Notes under the pieces: model-generated
The model's input: only the letters and a program-made list of their open reading frames with translations
Told to the model about the DNA's origin: nothing
The model's database searches: none
NCBI RefSeq assembly: GCF_004345365.1
Contig: NZ_SLVF01000001.1
Coordinates: 124,001 to 188,000, forward strand
Length of the DNA: 64,000 nucleotides
Direction of reading: 5' to 3'
Origin: Kribbella sp. VKM Ac-2568
GTDB lineage: Bacteria; Actinomycetota; Actinomycetes; Propionibacteriales; Kribbellaceae
Part shown: one piece after another, positions 52,206-61,625 of the stretch
How positions within the stretch are numbered: the stretch's first letter is position 1
Layout: each line of letters opens with the position of its first letter
Translations under genes and position numbers: made by a program

Positions 52206-52813
52206 CCGTGCACCAGATCCCAGAAGGCCAGTTCGAACCGCACCACCCGGTCGAAGGCTCGGGTCATCGCAGGTGTCAGCTCCTCGCGGTCCACCAGTTC
52301 GCCGAGCTGGTCGACGTACGCGGAGAACTCCGGCGAGGACCAGTTCGCGATGAAGTCGGCGTACTGCGTGTCCGGGCCGGTGCTGTCGCGGACGGAGGCC
52401 CACGCGTCGTAGTACGCCTTCTCGACGGCGTACAGGACGGTGATGCCGACCGGCCAGCCCTCCTGGACCGAGGCGAGCAGGTATGAGGAGTAGCCCAGGT
52501 TCAGCAGTGAGGGCTCGGCGGTGAGGTCGAGTCCGCGCTCGGCGGCCTCAGTCTTGAACAGCTCGAGTTCTGGCACCAGCGCGGCCAGTCCGCCGGCCAG
52601 CACCTTGCGGGCGTCGTCGTCGGGAGCGACCTCGGACAGCGCCTCGAGGAAGCTCCGGAAGGACAGCACGAAGTAGTGGTCCTCGGTCAGCCAGCGATCG
52701 AAGGTGGCCTTGGGCAACGAACCGGCGGAGGTGCGGGCAACGAACGGGTGGGCCAGGATGCGCTGCCAGGCGCGGGCCTGCCCGGTGAGCAGGGCAGAGG
52801 TTGTCTCGGGCAC
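52202..52813 (-). CDS. TenA family protein (thiaminase II / thiamine salvage-like)
   Basis: 203 residues, all-helical. AWQRILAHPFVARTSAGSLPKATFDRWLTEDHYFVLSFRSFLEALS (in stretches) and YAVEKAYYDAWASV match TenA. The catalytic Cys of TenA_C enzymes is absent; the Glu-containing AVEKAYYDAW suggests the TenA_E subgroup, which salvages thiamine breakdown products such as aminomethylpyrimidine. GTG at 52813. First gene of an operon with two exported paralogues, which is an unusual setting for thiamine salvage. No TPP riboswitch is visible upstream. Confidence 0.85.
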   Translation of the reverse strand: MPETTSALLTGQARAWQRILAHPFVARTSAGSLPKATFDRWLTEDHYFVLSFRSFLEALSEVAPDDDARKVLAGGLAALVPELELFKTEAAERGLDLTAEPSLLNLGYSSYLLASVQEGWPVGITVLYAVEKAYYDAWASVRDSTGPDTQYADFIANWSSPEFSAYVDQLGELVDREELTPAMTRAFDRVVRFELAFWDLVHG

Positions 52814-52903
52814 GTCGCCATCTTCTCAGGCCGGTCGGAGGGCCGCCTGCCCGATTCCGGCGAGCGCCGGACTGAATCCTTTCAAAAGGTGACCTCCGAA
52901 CCC

Positions 52904-52933
52904 TTGACATGCCATCTGAGCTCTTCGTAGCGT
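52904..52933 (+). promoter_or_regulatory. promoter of the GH106 carbohydrate operon (-35 TTGACA, -10 TAGCGT)
   Basis: TTGACA at 52904-52909 and TAGCGT at 52928-52933 are separated by 18 nt. The start point would be near 52940, giving a leader of almost 90 nt before the GTG at 53028. It is the only full -35/-10 pair I can see in the window. Confidence 0.65.
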
Positions 52934-53027
52934 GCCGCAGTGAGGAAGATAACACCTCTTCACGTTTTGTTCCCATTCAATGGTGATATTTCCGGGGTTC
53001 TGTGCTGCCCCGAGCTCAGGAGGAACC

Positions 53028-54323
53028 GTGGCATCCGAGATCATCCGTCCGCAGGTCAGCCGGAGGCGACTGCTGCAGTTGATGGGCGGCGTCGCGGTCG
53101 CCGGCACCCTCGCGGGGTGTGGTGGCGGCAACTCCGCCGGCGGCAGTGGCGGCGGTCCCCTGAAGGTGATCGGCGCGGGCAGCCAGGAGGCGGGGCTGCG
53201 CAAGGCGCTCGACGAGTACAAGAAGCAGAACAGCTCGTTCGACTTCAACCTGTCCTTCTCGCCGGCGGACCAGTTGCAGACGGCGCTCCGGGCCCAGCTC
53301 GCGGCGGGCAACGCGCCGGACATGCACGCGGTCTACCCGGGCAACGGCAGCGCGATGTCGATGGTCCAGCTGAGCAAGGCGAACCTGCTGACCGACCTGA
53401 GCGACCAGGCCTGGACCCAGAAGATCCCGACCGGCTTCAAGGGCGCCTACCAGCAGGACGGCAAGACCTTCATCTTCTCGCCCGGGACGAGCGTGCTCGG
53501 CGCGATCTACAACAAGAAGGCGTTCGCCAAGGCCGGCGTCGAGGTGCCGACCACCTGGAGCGAACTGCTGACGGTCTGCGAGACGCTGAAGAAGAAGGGC
53601 ATCGTGCCGCTCGCTCTCGGCGCGCAGACACCCTGGGTCACCCAGCTGATCAACTACGCGCTGGTGCCGGGCACCGTCTACGCCAAGCAGCCCGACTTCG
53701 ACGACAAGATGGCCGCCGGCTCCGCAACGTTCGCGGGCTCCGGCTGGGCCGACGCGATGAACAAGTACCTCGAACTGCAGAAGCGCGGCTTCTTCAACGA
53801 CAACCCGAACGGTACGACGTACGAGCAGGCCACCTCGATGGTCGGCACCGGCAAGGCCGCGATGGCGGTCCAGGTCTCCGCGGTCCTGCAGGCCTACCGC
53901 GACGCGGCGCCGTCGCCCGACGACCTCGGCATGTTCCCGCTGCCGGCCACCGACACCGTGGCCGACAACTGGATCCCCGGCGGCATCGTGGTCGGCCTGG
54001 CGGTCAGCGCGAAGAGCAAGAAGGCCGACGAGGCGCGCAAGTTCATCGAGTTCTGCGGACAGCCGGACATGATCAACACCTGGGCCGAGGCCGTCGCCTG
54101 CGTTCCCCTGTACTCCGAGGGCGAGGCGAAGGTGGACCCGGTGCTGAAGCCGTTTCTGCATTACCTGTCGGGCAACAAGGCGGTGCCGTTCATGGACCAG
54201 CGCTGGCCCAACGCCGAGGTGCAGCCGACCCACTTCGCCGTCGTCCAGGAGTTGCTCGGCGGCAAGACCACCGTCGACGGCGCGCTGAAGAAGATGGACG
54301 AGGCCTACCGGAAGACCGCATGA
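53028..54323 (+). CDS. ABC sugar transporter substrate-binding lipoprotein with twin-arginine-like signal
   Basis: 431 residues. The signal peptide has SRRRLLQLMGGVAVAGTLAGC: a twin-arginine-like motif at 11-18 and a lipobox ending at Cys31, suggesting Tat export and lipid anchoring. The mature part is a family-1 sugar-binding fold (YPGNGSAMSMVQLSKANLLTDL, NWIPGGIVVGLAVSAKS). The GTG at 53028 follows AGGAGGAA. First gene of a carbohydrate operon with two permeases and a rhamnosidase; the ligand is likely a rhamnose-containing oligosaccharide. No ATPase gene is present. Confidence 0.9.
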   Translation: MASEIIRPQVSRRRLLQLMGGVAVAGTLAGCGGGNSAGGSGGGPLKVIGAGSQEAGLRKALDEYKKQNSSFDFNLSFSPADQLQTALRAQLAAGNAPDMHAVYPGNGSAMSMVQLSKANLLTDLSDQAWTQKIPTGFKGAYQQDGKTFIFSPGTSVLGAIYNKKAFAKAGVEVPTTWSELLTVCETLKKKGIVPLALGAQTPWVTQLINYALVPGTVYAKQPDFDDKMAAGSATFAGSGWADAMNKYLELQKRGFFNDNPNGTTYEQATSMVGTGKAAMAVQVSAVLQAYRDAAPSPDDLGMFPLPATDTVADNWIPGGIVVGLAVSAKSKKADEARKFIEFCGQPDMINTWAEAVACVPLYSEGEAKVDPVLKPFLHYLSGNKAVPFMDQRWPNAEVQPTHFAVVQELLGGKTTVDGALKKMDEAYRKTA

Positions 54324-55258
54324 CGGCGGTGATGGCGCCGCCGGTCAAGCCCGCGCCGCCACCGGTGAAGCGGGTACGCCGCGGAGGTGGCATCGCGCCA
54401 CCCTGGTTGTTCGCGGCGCCGGCTCTGCTGGTCTACGCGCTGGTGATGCTCTACCCGAGCATCGTCGGCGCGGGGTCGGCCTTCACCGACTGGTCGGGGG
54501 TCGGCGAGCAACGGTCGTTCGTCGGGTTCGACAACTTCCAGGAACTCGTGCACGACGACCAGGCGCTCGGCGCGCTCCGCAACACCCTGCTGCTGACGCT
54601 GGCGATCGTGGTGGTCCAGAACGGGCTCGGCCTGCTGCTCGCGCTCGGCGTGCACACGACGATCAAGAGCCGGATGGTGCTGCGGGTGATCTTCTTCGCC
54701 CCGGTCGTGGTCAGCCCGGTGATGGTGTCCTTCCTCTGGAAGTACGTCTACAACCCGGCACCGGACGCGGGCCTGAACGCGGCGCTGAACGCGGTCGGGC
54801 TCGGGGCGCTGCGGCAGGACTGGCTGGGCGACCCGTCGCTGGCGATCTGGTCGGTCGCCTTCACGGTGATCTGGCAGTGCGCCGGCTACTCGATGGTGAT
54901 CTTCCTGGCCGGCCTGGAAGGCGTGCCGAAGGAGTTGCACGAGTCGGCGATGGTCGACGGGGCCGGCACGGTCGCGCGGTTCCGGCACATCACCTGGCCG
55001 CTGCTGGCGCCCGCGGTGACGATCAACGTGATGCTGTCGACGGTCGGCGGTCTGACGCTGTTCACCCAGATCATCGCGATGACCAACGGCGGACCGGGGT
55101 ACGCGACCGACACGTTGTCGACCGTGCTCTACAAGCAGGCGTTCGTGTTCGGGAAGTTCGGCTACAGCACGGCGGTAGCCCTGGTGCTGGCGATCTTCGT
55201 CGCCGCCGTCTCCTTCCTCCAGATCGGCTACCTCCGCTCCCGGGAGACGACCGCATGA
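54320..55258 (+). CDS. ABC sugar transporter permease (MalF type)
   Basis: 312 residues. A Pro-rich cytoplasmic start, then six helices from WLFAAPALLVYALVMLYPSIVGAGSAF. The EAA loop is ELHESAMVDGAGTVARFRHITWPLLAP. ATG overlaps the previous stop by 4 nt. Confidence 0.93.
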   Translation: MTAVMAPPVKPAPPPVKRVRRGGGIAPPWLFAAPALLVYALVMLYPSIVGAGSAFTDWSGVGEQRSFVGFDNFQELVHDDQALGALRNTLLLTLAIVVVQNGLGLLLALGVHTTIKSRMVLRVIFFAPVVVSPVMVSFLWKYVYNPAPDAGLNAALNAVGLGALRQDWLGDPSLAIWSVAFTVIWQCAGYSMVIFLAGLEGVPKELHESAMVDGAGTVARFRHITWPLLAPAVTINVMLSTVGGLTLFTQIIAMTNGGPGYATDTLSTVLYKQAFVFGKFGYSTAVALVLAIFVAAVSFLQIGYLRSRETTA

Positions 55259-56082
55259 GGACCGCGTACCGACCCCGCACCTTCGTCCTCGAGCTCGTCA
55301 TGGTGGCGACCGCGGTCGCCTTCCTGTTCCCGGTCTACGCCCTGGTGACGTTGGCCTTCAAGGATCCCGAGCAGATCGCCAACGCGCCGCTGTCGCCGCC
55401 CGATCCGCCGTCGGTGGACAGCTTCGGTACCGCGTGGCAGTCGGCCTCGCTCGGGTCCGCCCTGCTGAACAGCACGCTGATCACCGTGTCGAGCGTGGTC
55501 GTGCTGATCGTGCTCGGCTCGCTCGCGGCGTACTTCCTGGCCCGGCAGGCCGGCCGGTTGAGCTACAGCCTCTACATCCTGTTCCTGGTCGGCATCATCC
55601 TCCCGTTCCAGCTGGGCATGATCCCGCTCTACCAACTGGTGAACGATCTCGGCCTGCTCGGCACCTACCAGGGGATGATCCTCTTCTACACCGGGATCCA
55701 GCTGCCGTTCACGGTGTTCCTCTACACCGGCTTCATCCGGTCGCTGCCCGCCGACTACACGAATGCGGCGCTGATCGACGGGGCCTCGCACCTGCAGGCG
55801 TTCGTGCACGTGATCTTCCCGCTGCTGCGGCCGATCACCGGCACGGTGCTGATCCTGAACGCGGTGCACATCTGGAACGACTTCTTCACCCCGCTGCTCT
55901 ACCTGGGCGGGTCGGGCCGGGAGACGGTCCCGGTCCGGGTGTTCGCGTTCGTCAACGAGTACACGTCGGACTACGGGCTCGTGGCGGCCGGCCTGGTGCT
56001 CGCCGCGCTGCCGATCCTGGTCGTCTTCCTGCTGCTCCAGCGCTACGTCATCCGCGGCTTCTCCAGCGGACTGAAGGGATAA
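55255..56082 (+). CDS. ABC sugar transporter permease (MalG type)
   Basis: 275 residues, six helices beginning FVLELVMVATAVAFLFPVYALVTLAFK. EAA loop DYTNAALIDGASHLQAFVHVIFPLLRP. ATG overlaps the previous stop (ATGA). Ends 4 nt before the glycoside hydrolase gene. Confidence 0.93.
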   Translation: MRTAYRPRTFVLELVMVATAVAFLFPVYALVTLAFKDPEQIANAPLSPPDPPSVDSFGTAWQSASLGSALLNSTLITVSSVVVLIVLGSLAAYFLARQAGRLSYSLYILFLVGIILPFQLGMIPLYQLVNDLGLLGTYQGMILFYTGIQLPFTVFLYTGFIRSLPADYTNAALIDGASHLQAFVHVIFPLLRPITGTVLILNAVHIWNDFFTPLLYLGGSGRETVPVRVFAFVNEYTSDYGLVAAGLVLAALPILVVFLLLQRYVIRGFSSGLKG

Positions 56083-56086
56083 CCGC

Positions 56087-59000
56087 GTGCCGTCGCTCGC
56101 CGAGATCTTCGCCGATCCTCCGAGGTCCTTCTCCCCCGTACCGATCTGGTGGTGGAGCGGCGAACCGCTCGACCCGGCGCGGTTGCGCTGGCAGCTCGAG
56201 CGGTTCGTCGAGGGCGGCGTCTACCAACTCGTCGTCCTCAACCTCGCGCCCGCCGGATCGGACCACGGCTGCGATGCCGACGATCCGCCGTTCCTGTCCG
56301 AAGCCTGGTGGGATCTGTTCCTGGGCGTCTGCTCGGATGCGGAGGAGCTGGGCGTCTCACTGTGGTTCTACGACCAGCTCGGCTTCTCCGGAGCGGACCT
56401 GCAGGCCCGGTTGGTCGCCCGCACGCCCTCGTACGCCGGACGTCGGCTCCAGCGCGCGACCACCACCGGCACGGGTCGCCTGGTCGTCAGTTGCCCTGCG
56501 GGTGGTCGGCCGATCGCAGCGGTGCTGGAACCATCGGACGGGGCCCTGGGTCAGCCGGTGAGCGTCACGGGCGACGGCGTCGAGTGCGAGGCCTCGTTGG
56601 AATCCACGCTCTCCTTGTTCTACGAGACGGACCACGGCTTCGACTACCTCGGCCGAGAAGCCTGTACTGCGTTGCTCGACCAGGTGCACGGGGAGTTCGC
56701 CCGCCGGCTGGGCGACCGGCTTGGCAAGGTGGTGGTCGGGTCATTCCAGGACGAGCTGCCCTCGGTCCCGACGTGGTCCGCCACCTTCGCCGACGAGTTC
56801 GTCAACCACTACAGCTACGACCTGCGGGATCGCCTGCCTGCCTTGTGGGGTTCGCCGCTGCCGGATGCGGATCAGGTCAGACGCGACTACCACGCACTCC
56901 GGGCAACCCTGGCAGAGGAGGCGTTCTTTAAGCCGCTCCACGAGTGGCACGAGCAGTACGGGCTCATGGTCGGTTGCGATCAGCAGGACCCGGCCCGAGC
57001 GGGGCGCCCGGTCGAAGGTGTCCAGCTGTACGCCGACTACGCGCGGACGCATCGCTGGTTCAGCGCGCCGGGTTCCGATCACCACGGGGACGCCCGGATC
57101 CACTCGTCACTTGCGCACCTCTACGACCGCCCACGCACCTGGATCGAGGCGTTCCACTCGACCGGGTGGGGCGGCACGCTCGAGGAGACCTTCGACTGGT
57201 TGCTGCCCTGGCTGCGAACCGGCGCCACGCTCTACAACCCGCACGCGGTCTACTACACGACCCGGGCCGGCTGGTGGGAGTGGGCGCCGCCGTCGACGGA
57301 CTGGCGCCAGCCGTACTGGCGGCACCACAAGCACTTCGCCGACACCCTCGCCGGGTTGTGCGCCGCCCTGTCGATGGGCCGGCACCTGTGCGACATCGCC
57401 GTACTGTTTCCCACCGCGACAGCGCAGGCCGATCTGACGATGGATGGTCCCGGACCGGACGCCGTACGGGCTCAGGAGGTGTATCGGGAGCTGATCGGGG
57501 ATGCGACCTGGTTCGCGCCGGTGCGGGGTGTGCTGGACGGGGCGCGGCTCGATGCCGATGTGATCGACGACGATTCGCTCGCCGGTGCGGAGGTTCGAGT
57601 CGGGTCGGAGGCGCGGCTGTTCGTCGCCGATGAGCAGTACGCCGCTGTTGTGTTGCCTGCGGCAACGGTGCTGGAAGGGGCGGTGGCCGAGCGGCTGGAT
57701 GAGTTCGTTGCCGCGGGTGGGTTGGTGGTTGCCGTCGGCGCGCTGCCGGCGCGTGGTGTCGCCGGTGGTGACAAGGCGATCGCGTTGTTGCGCGAGCGGT
57801 TCGCCCGAGGCGAGGCGGTCTTGGTAGCAACTGCGGCGGAGGTCCCCCCTGTGCTGGCGCGGTTGCCGCGGAGGGTCGAGGCCGAGGTGCCGACGCTCGC
57901 GCGTGAGGTGGACGGTGAGCTGGTCGTCTTCGTCACCGCGACCGAGTGGAGCGCGACGCGGGTCGGTGATGGCCGAGCCGTCGAGCGCGGCATCAGTCAC
58001 GACTGGGCGACCGTCGGCTACGACTTCGACCCCGAGCGGTACCTGCGCGAGGTGAGCGTCCGGGTTCGGGACGTTCCGGGCGCTCCGATGCTGGTGTCTC
58101 CGTTCGGTGGAGAGCCGAGAACCCTTGCCTACCAGGTGGATGGGGATGTCAGTGAGGTTGTCGTTCCCTTCGACCAGGGACCTGCGGCGCTCGTGGTGTT
58201 TGCCGCGGGCAATCCGGCTGACGCGCCGGTCATCGCTGAGGAGTGGCGGGATGAGGCGCTCGAGGGCGACTGGGAGGCAACTCTGCTGCCGACCTTGGAC
58301 AACACCTGGGGTGACTTCGCCTGGCCGGCTCGCGCGCCGGCTGCCGACGAAGTCGTGGTGGAGCGCTGGGGGATCCTGCATCGCGTCGAGGGTGACGAAC
58401 AGTGGCGATCGGCCCACGCGACCTTCGGCCCGCATGGGCTGATCGACGGAGCGCCGATCGAGTATTCCGAGAGCCGCGGAATCCACAAGGACCCGATCCA
58501 CAAGCATGCCCTCGGTCCTAAGGGCCATGTGCCGGAGGAGTTCCTGGACTTCGGGGTGGTCACGGCCGGGCGAACGGTCTCCTTCCAGGCTGCGTTTGCC
58601 TTGGATGAGCCACTCGACACCACCGTGGTGGTCGGGGCTCCTGCGGCCAAGGTAGTTCTGCTCGACGGTGTGCCTGTGCCGATCGAGGACGCCGGTGGTC
58701 ACTTCGCTGCGGCGGCCGCCCGTCTCTCCGCCGGGCGGCACACGGTGGAACTCCGCCTGACTCCGGAGGTGGAGTCGTCACTGCGCGCGAACGTGGCCTT
58801 CGTCCGGGACACCTCGGCCTACCGACGCCCCGAGTGGATCGCCCTGGCCGAGCCACCACCTGCCGGTACGGCGATCCGGTTCACCACGTCCGTAGTACCG
58901 GCTGATGAGTCGGAGGTGACGGTGACCGCGAGTGGGTCGGCGCGGGTGTTGGTCAACGGGGTCGAGGTGGGCCGTCAGGGAGGGTTCCTGCCGTACGAGC

Positions 59001-59995
59001 GGCCGACGCCACGGGTTCGGCGCTACGACCTGGCGGAGGCGCTTCGGGCGGGGGAGAACCAGGTGGCGATCGAGGTCACGCAGCCGTCGCCGATCCTGGT
59101 CGACGGGCTGGTTGTGTCGGACCACGACTGGGTGGGCGAGGTCGCCGGGGTGCAGGCGAAGGTGGTCCGCAGGCGGCAACAGCATCGCGCGCTCGCCGAC
59201 CTCTACCTGAACCGCCGGCCTCACCCGTTGCCCAAGGCATCTTGGCTGGACGGCTCCAGTGCCGGGGATGACGGCCTGGCCGGCCCGGCGTCAGGTGAAG
59301 TCGGCTCGGGGTCGGGTGTAGCCGGCGCGGCGGTAGGTGTGGTCGAGCCGGTCACTTTCGCAGTACTGCGGACTGAGCCGCAGCGCGTCGAGTACCTACG
59401 GTTCGACCTGCCGCCGGGCACCGTTCGCCTCGAGTTCGATCTGGTCGGGCACGCTGTCGTCGCCGTGGATGAGACCGAGATAGCTGCGGGTTCCGGGCAT
59501 CTGGTCGCGGAGGTTCCGGCCGGCGCTCGGGTCGGGCAGCTGACCTTGCTGACCACGCCGGGCTTCGAGGCGGGCGCGGCGCTCACCGGACCGATCCGGG
59601 CAATCGTCGGCTCAGGGCGGATCGGCCTGGGTGACTGGGAGGACCACGGCCTGTCGGAGTACAGCGGGGGAGTCCGCTACCGCCGGCGGCTCACGATCCC
59701 TGCGGGCGAACGGATCGAGCTCGACCTGGGCCGAGTACGCGGTACTGCGGAGGTGCTGGTGGACGGGCGGAGCGCGGGGGTCCGGTTCTGCGCGCCGTAC
59801 ATCTTCGACCTCACCGGCTCGGTCGGCTCGGTCGGCTCGGCCGGTGAGGTGACCGTCGACGTCGAGGTCTTCGGCACGGCCGCGCCCTACCTGGACGCGG
59901 TGAGCCCGACCCATTTCGTGTTCGGGGGACAGCGGACGTCGGGCCTGTTCGGCCCGGTCCGGCTGCGGTCCCTGGCGAGGCAGCAGAAGCCCTAG
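56087..59995 (+). CDS. alpha-L-rhamnosidase-like glycoside hydrolase (GH106 family)
   Basis: 1302 residues without signal peptide, so it acts in the cytoplasm on imported oligosaccharides. The start SFSPVPIWWWSGEPLDPARLRWQLERF is the GH106 signature; a TIM-barrel region follows (LWFYDQLGFSGADLQARLV, VVVGSFQDELPSVPTW with acidic candidates, AFHSTGWGGTLEETFDWLLPWLRTGA). C-terminal beta-sandwich domains occupy about 750-1300, with galactose-binding-like folds (YRRRLTIPAGERIELDLGRVRGTAEVLVDG). It probably releases rhamnose from rhamnogalacturonan or plant glycosides. GTG at 56087 with AAGGGA upstream. Last gene of the transporter group. Confidence 0.85.
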   Translation: MPSLAEIFADPPRSFSPVPIWWWSGEPLDPARLRWQLERFVEGGVYQLVVLNLAPAGSDHGCDADDPPFLSEAWWDLFLGVCSDAEELGVSLWFYDQLGFSGADLQARLVARTPSYAGRRLQRATTTGTGRLVVSCPAGGRPIAAVLEPSDGALGQPVSVTGDGVECEASLESTLSLFYETDHGFDYLGREACTALLDQVHGEFARRLGDRLGKVVVGSFQDELPSVPTWSATFADEFVNHYSYDLRDRLPALWGSPLPDADQVRRDYHALRATLAEEAFFKPLHEWHEQYGLMVGCDQQDPARAGRPVEGVQLYADYARTHRWFSAPGSDHHGDARIHSSLAHLYDRPRTWIEAFHSTGWGGTLEETFDWLLPWLRTGATLYNPHAVYYTTRAGWWEWAPPSTDWRQPYWRHHKHFADTLAGLCAALSMGRHLCDIAVLFPTATAQADLTMDGPGPDAVRAQEVYRELIGDATWFAPVRGVLDGARLDADVIDDDSLAGAEVRVGSEARLFVADEQYAAVVLPAATVLEGAVAERLDEFVAAGGLVVAVGALPARGVAGGDKAIALLRERFARGEAVLVATAAEVPPVLARLPRRVEAEVPTLAREVDGELVVFVTATEWSATRVGDGRAVERGISHDWATVGYDFDPERYLREVSVRVRDVPGAPMLVSPFGGEPRTLAYQVDGDVSEVVVPFDQGPAALVVFAAGNPADAPVIAEEWRDEALEGDWEATLLPTLDNTWGDFAWPARAPAADEVVVERWGILHRVEGDEQWRSAHATFGPHGLIDGAPIEYSESRGIHKDPIHKHALGPKGHVPEEFLDFGVVTAGRTVSFQAAFALDEPLDTTVVVGAPAAKVVLLDGVPVPIEDAGGHFAAAAARLSAGRHTVELRLTPEVESSLRANVAFVRDTSAYRRPEWIALAEPPPAGTAIRFTTSVVPADESEVTVTASGSARVLVNGVEVGRQGGFLPYERPTPRVRRYDLAEALRAGENQVAIEVTQPSPILVDGLVVSDHDWVGEVAGVQAKVVRRRQQHRALADLYLNRRPHPLPKASWLDGSSAGDDGLAGPASGEVGSGSGVAGAAVGVVEPVTFAVLRTEPQRVEYLRFDLPPGTVRLEFDLVGHAVVAVDETEIAAGSGHLVAEVPAGARVGQLTLLTTPGFEAGAALTGPIRAIVGSGRIGLGDWEDHGLSEYSGGVRYRRRLTIPAGERIELDLGRVRGTAEVLVDGRSAGVRFCAPYIFDLTGSVGSVGSAGEVTVDVEVFGTAAPYLDAVSPTHFVFGGQRTSGLFGPVRLRSLARQQKP

Positions 59996-60011
59996 TGAGG
60001 AGCCTGATCAA

Positions 60012-61625
60012 GTGACCGAAGATCTCAGACCCGCGGTGAGGATGGCCCGGCGCCGATTCCTCACCCTCACCGGCGCCGCGACCGCGGTGGCGTTCGGAAC
60101 CAACCTGCCGGGCAGCGCGCTCGGTACCGGCGGGACCGGCGGTCTCACCGGCAACCCGTTCACGCTCGGAGTCGCCTCGGGTGATCCCCTGCCCGACGGT
60201 GTGGTGATCTGGACCCGCCTGGCGCCCAAGCCGTTCGAGCCGCTCGGCGGTGCTCCCTACAAGGAGGTCCGCGTCGACTGGCAGGTGGCGACCGACGAGC
60301 GCTTCCACCAGGTGATCCGCTCAGGCAGGGCCACCGCTCGGCCGGAGTACGCGCACAGCGTGCACATAGATGTACGGGGGCTGCAGCCCGGCCGCCACTA
60401 CTGGTACCGCTTCCGCTGTGACGGCTACCTGAGCCAGACGGCCCGCACCCGTACTGCGCCCGCGCCCGGTACTCGCGGCGGTCAACTGACGCTCGGCGTG
60501 AGCTCCTGCCAGTCATGGCCCGACGGGTACTACACCGCACAGCGCCACCTGGCCTCCGAGGACGTAGACGCGGTGGTCTTCCTCGGCGACTACATCTACG
60601 AGTACGGCATCGCTGCCGCCGGTGGACTGCGCAACGTGGCCGACCCGGTCCCCAGCCAGTTCCGCACCGAGGCGGACACGCTCGACCGGTACCGGCTGCA
60701 ATACGCGCTCTACAAGTCCGACCCGGACCTCCAGGCGGCTCACCTCAACGCGCCCTGGATCACCACCTGGGACGATCACGAGGTCCAGGACAACTACGCC
60801 GGCACGGTCTCCAAGAGCAACGCCCCCGTCGAAGACTTCCTGGTACGCCGAGCGAACGCGTACCGCGCGTACTGGGAGCACCTGCCGCTGCGGAGTCCTG
60901 CACCGCAAGGGCCGAACTACCAGCTCTACAGGCGATTCGGCTTCGGGCGATTGGCCGAGCTGAGTGTGCTCGACACCCGTCAGTACAGGTCCGACCAGGC
61001 GGCCGGCGACGGCTGGAAGGCCGATTCGGAAGCCCGGCGCGACCCGGCGCGCGTACTGGCCGGGCAGCAGCAGACACAGTGGTACCTGAACGGCCTGAAC
61101 CGCTCGCGGGCCACCTGGAACGTGCTCGCCAACCAGGTGATCATGAGCCGGATGGACCTCGACCCGACCGCGGCCGACCTCTACAACATGGACGCGTGGG
61201 ACGGCTACGGCGCCGAGCAGAAGGTGATGCTCGACGGCGTCGCCGCGAACCGCCATCGCAACCCGGTGGTGCTGACCGGTGACGTGCACGCCGGGTACGC
61301 GATGGAGATGAAGCGCGACTTCGCCGATCCGTCCTCGCAGACTTACGGCGTGGAGCTCGTGCCGACCTCGTTCAGCAGCGGCGGCAACGGCGTCGACGTG
61401 TCGGCGAACGGCCAGAAGTTCCTGGACGGCAACCCGCACCTGAAGCTGGTCAACGAGAAGCGCGGCTACTCCGTACTCCGGTTCGACGAGCGGGAGCTCC
61501 GGGTCGACTTCCGCGCGGTGCCGTACATCGACAAGCCGGGTGCGCCGATCTCCACGATCCACTCGTTCGTGGTCGAGGCGGGCAACCCGGGTCTGAACTC
61601 CGTTGCAGGGAAGGCGGTCCGATGA
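60012..61625 (+). CDS. phoD: PhoD-like alkaline phosphatase, Tat-exported
   Basis: 537 residues. Tat signal RMARRRFLTLTGAATAVAFGTNLPGSALG, then the PhoD N-terminal domain (FTLGVASGDPLPDGVVIWTRL...GLQPGRHYWYRF) and the metallophosphatase domain with SSCQSW, VVFLGDYIYEYG, ITTWDDHEVQDNYAG, LSVLDTRQYRSDQ and VVLTGDVHAGYAME, which hold the iron/calcium ligands. It removes phosphate from mono- or diesters outside the cell. GTG at 60012 with GAGGAG upstream. Coupled to the next gene by a 4-nt overlap. Confidence 0.94.
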   Translation: MTEDLRPAVRMARRRFLTLTGAATAVAFGTNLPGSALGTGGTGGLTGNPFTLGVASGDPLPDGVVIWTRLAPKPFEPLGGAPYKEVRVDWQVATDERFHQVIRSGRATARPEYAHSVHIDVRGLQPGRHYWYRFRCDGYLSQTARTRTAPAPGTRGGQLTLGVSSCQSWPDGYYTAQRHLASEDVDAVVFLGDYIYEYGIAAAGGLRNVADPVPSQFRTEADTLDRYRLQYALYKSDPDLQAAHLNAPWITTWDDHEVQDNYAGTVSKSNAPVEDFLVRRANAYRAYWEHLPLRSPAPQGPNYQLYRRFGFGRLAELSVLDTRQYRSDQAAGDGWKADSEARRDPARVLAGQQQTQWYLNGLNRSRATWNVLANQVIMSRMDLDPTAADLYNMDAWDGYGAEQKVMLDGVAANRHRNPVVLTGDVHAGYAMEMKRDFADPSSQTYGVELVPTSFSSGGNGVDVSANGQKFLDGNPHLKLVNEKRGYSVLRFDERELRVDFRAVPYIDKPGAPISTIHSFVVEAGNPGLNSVAGKAVR

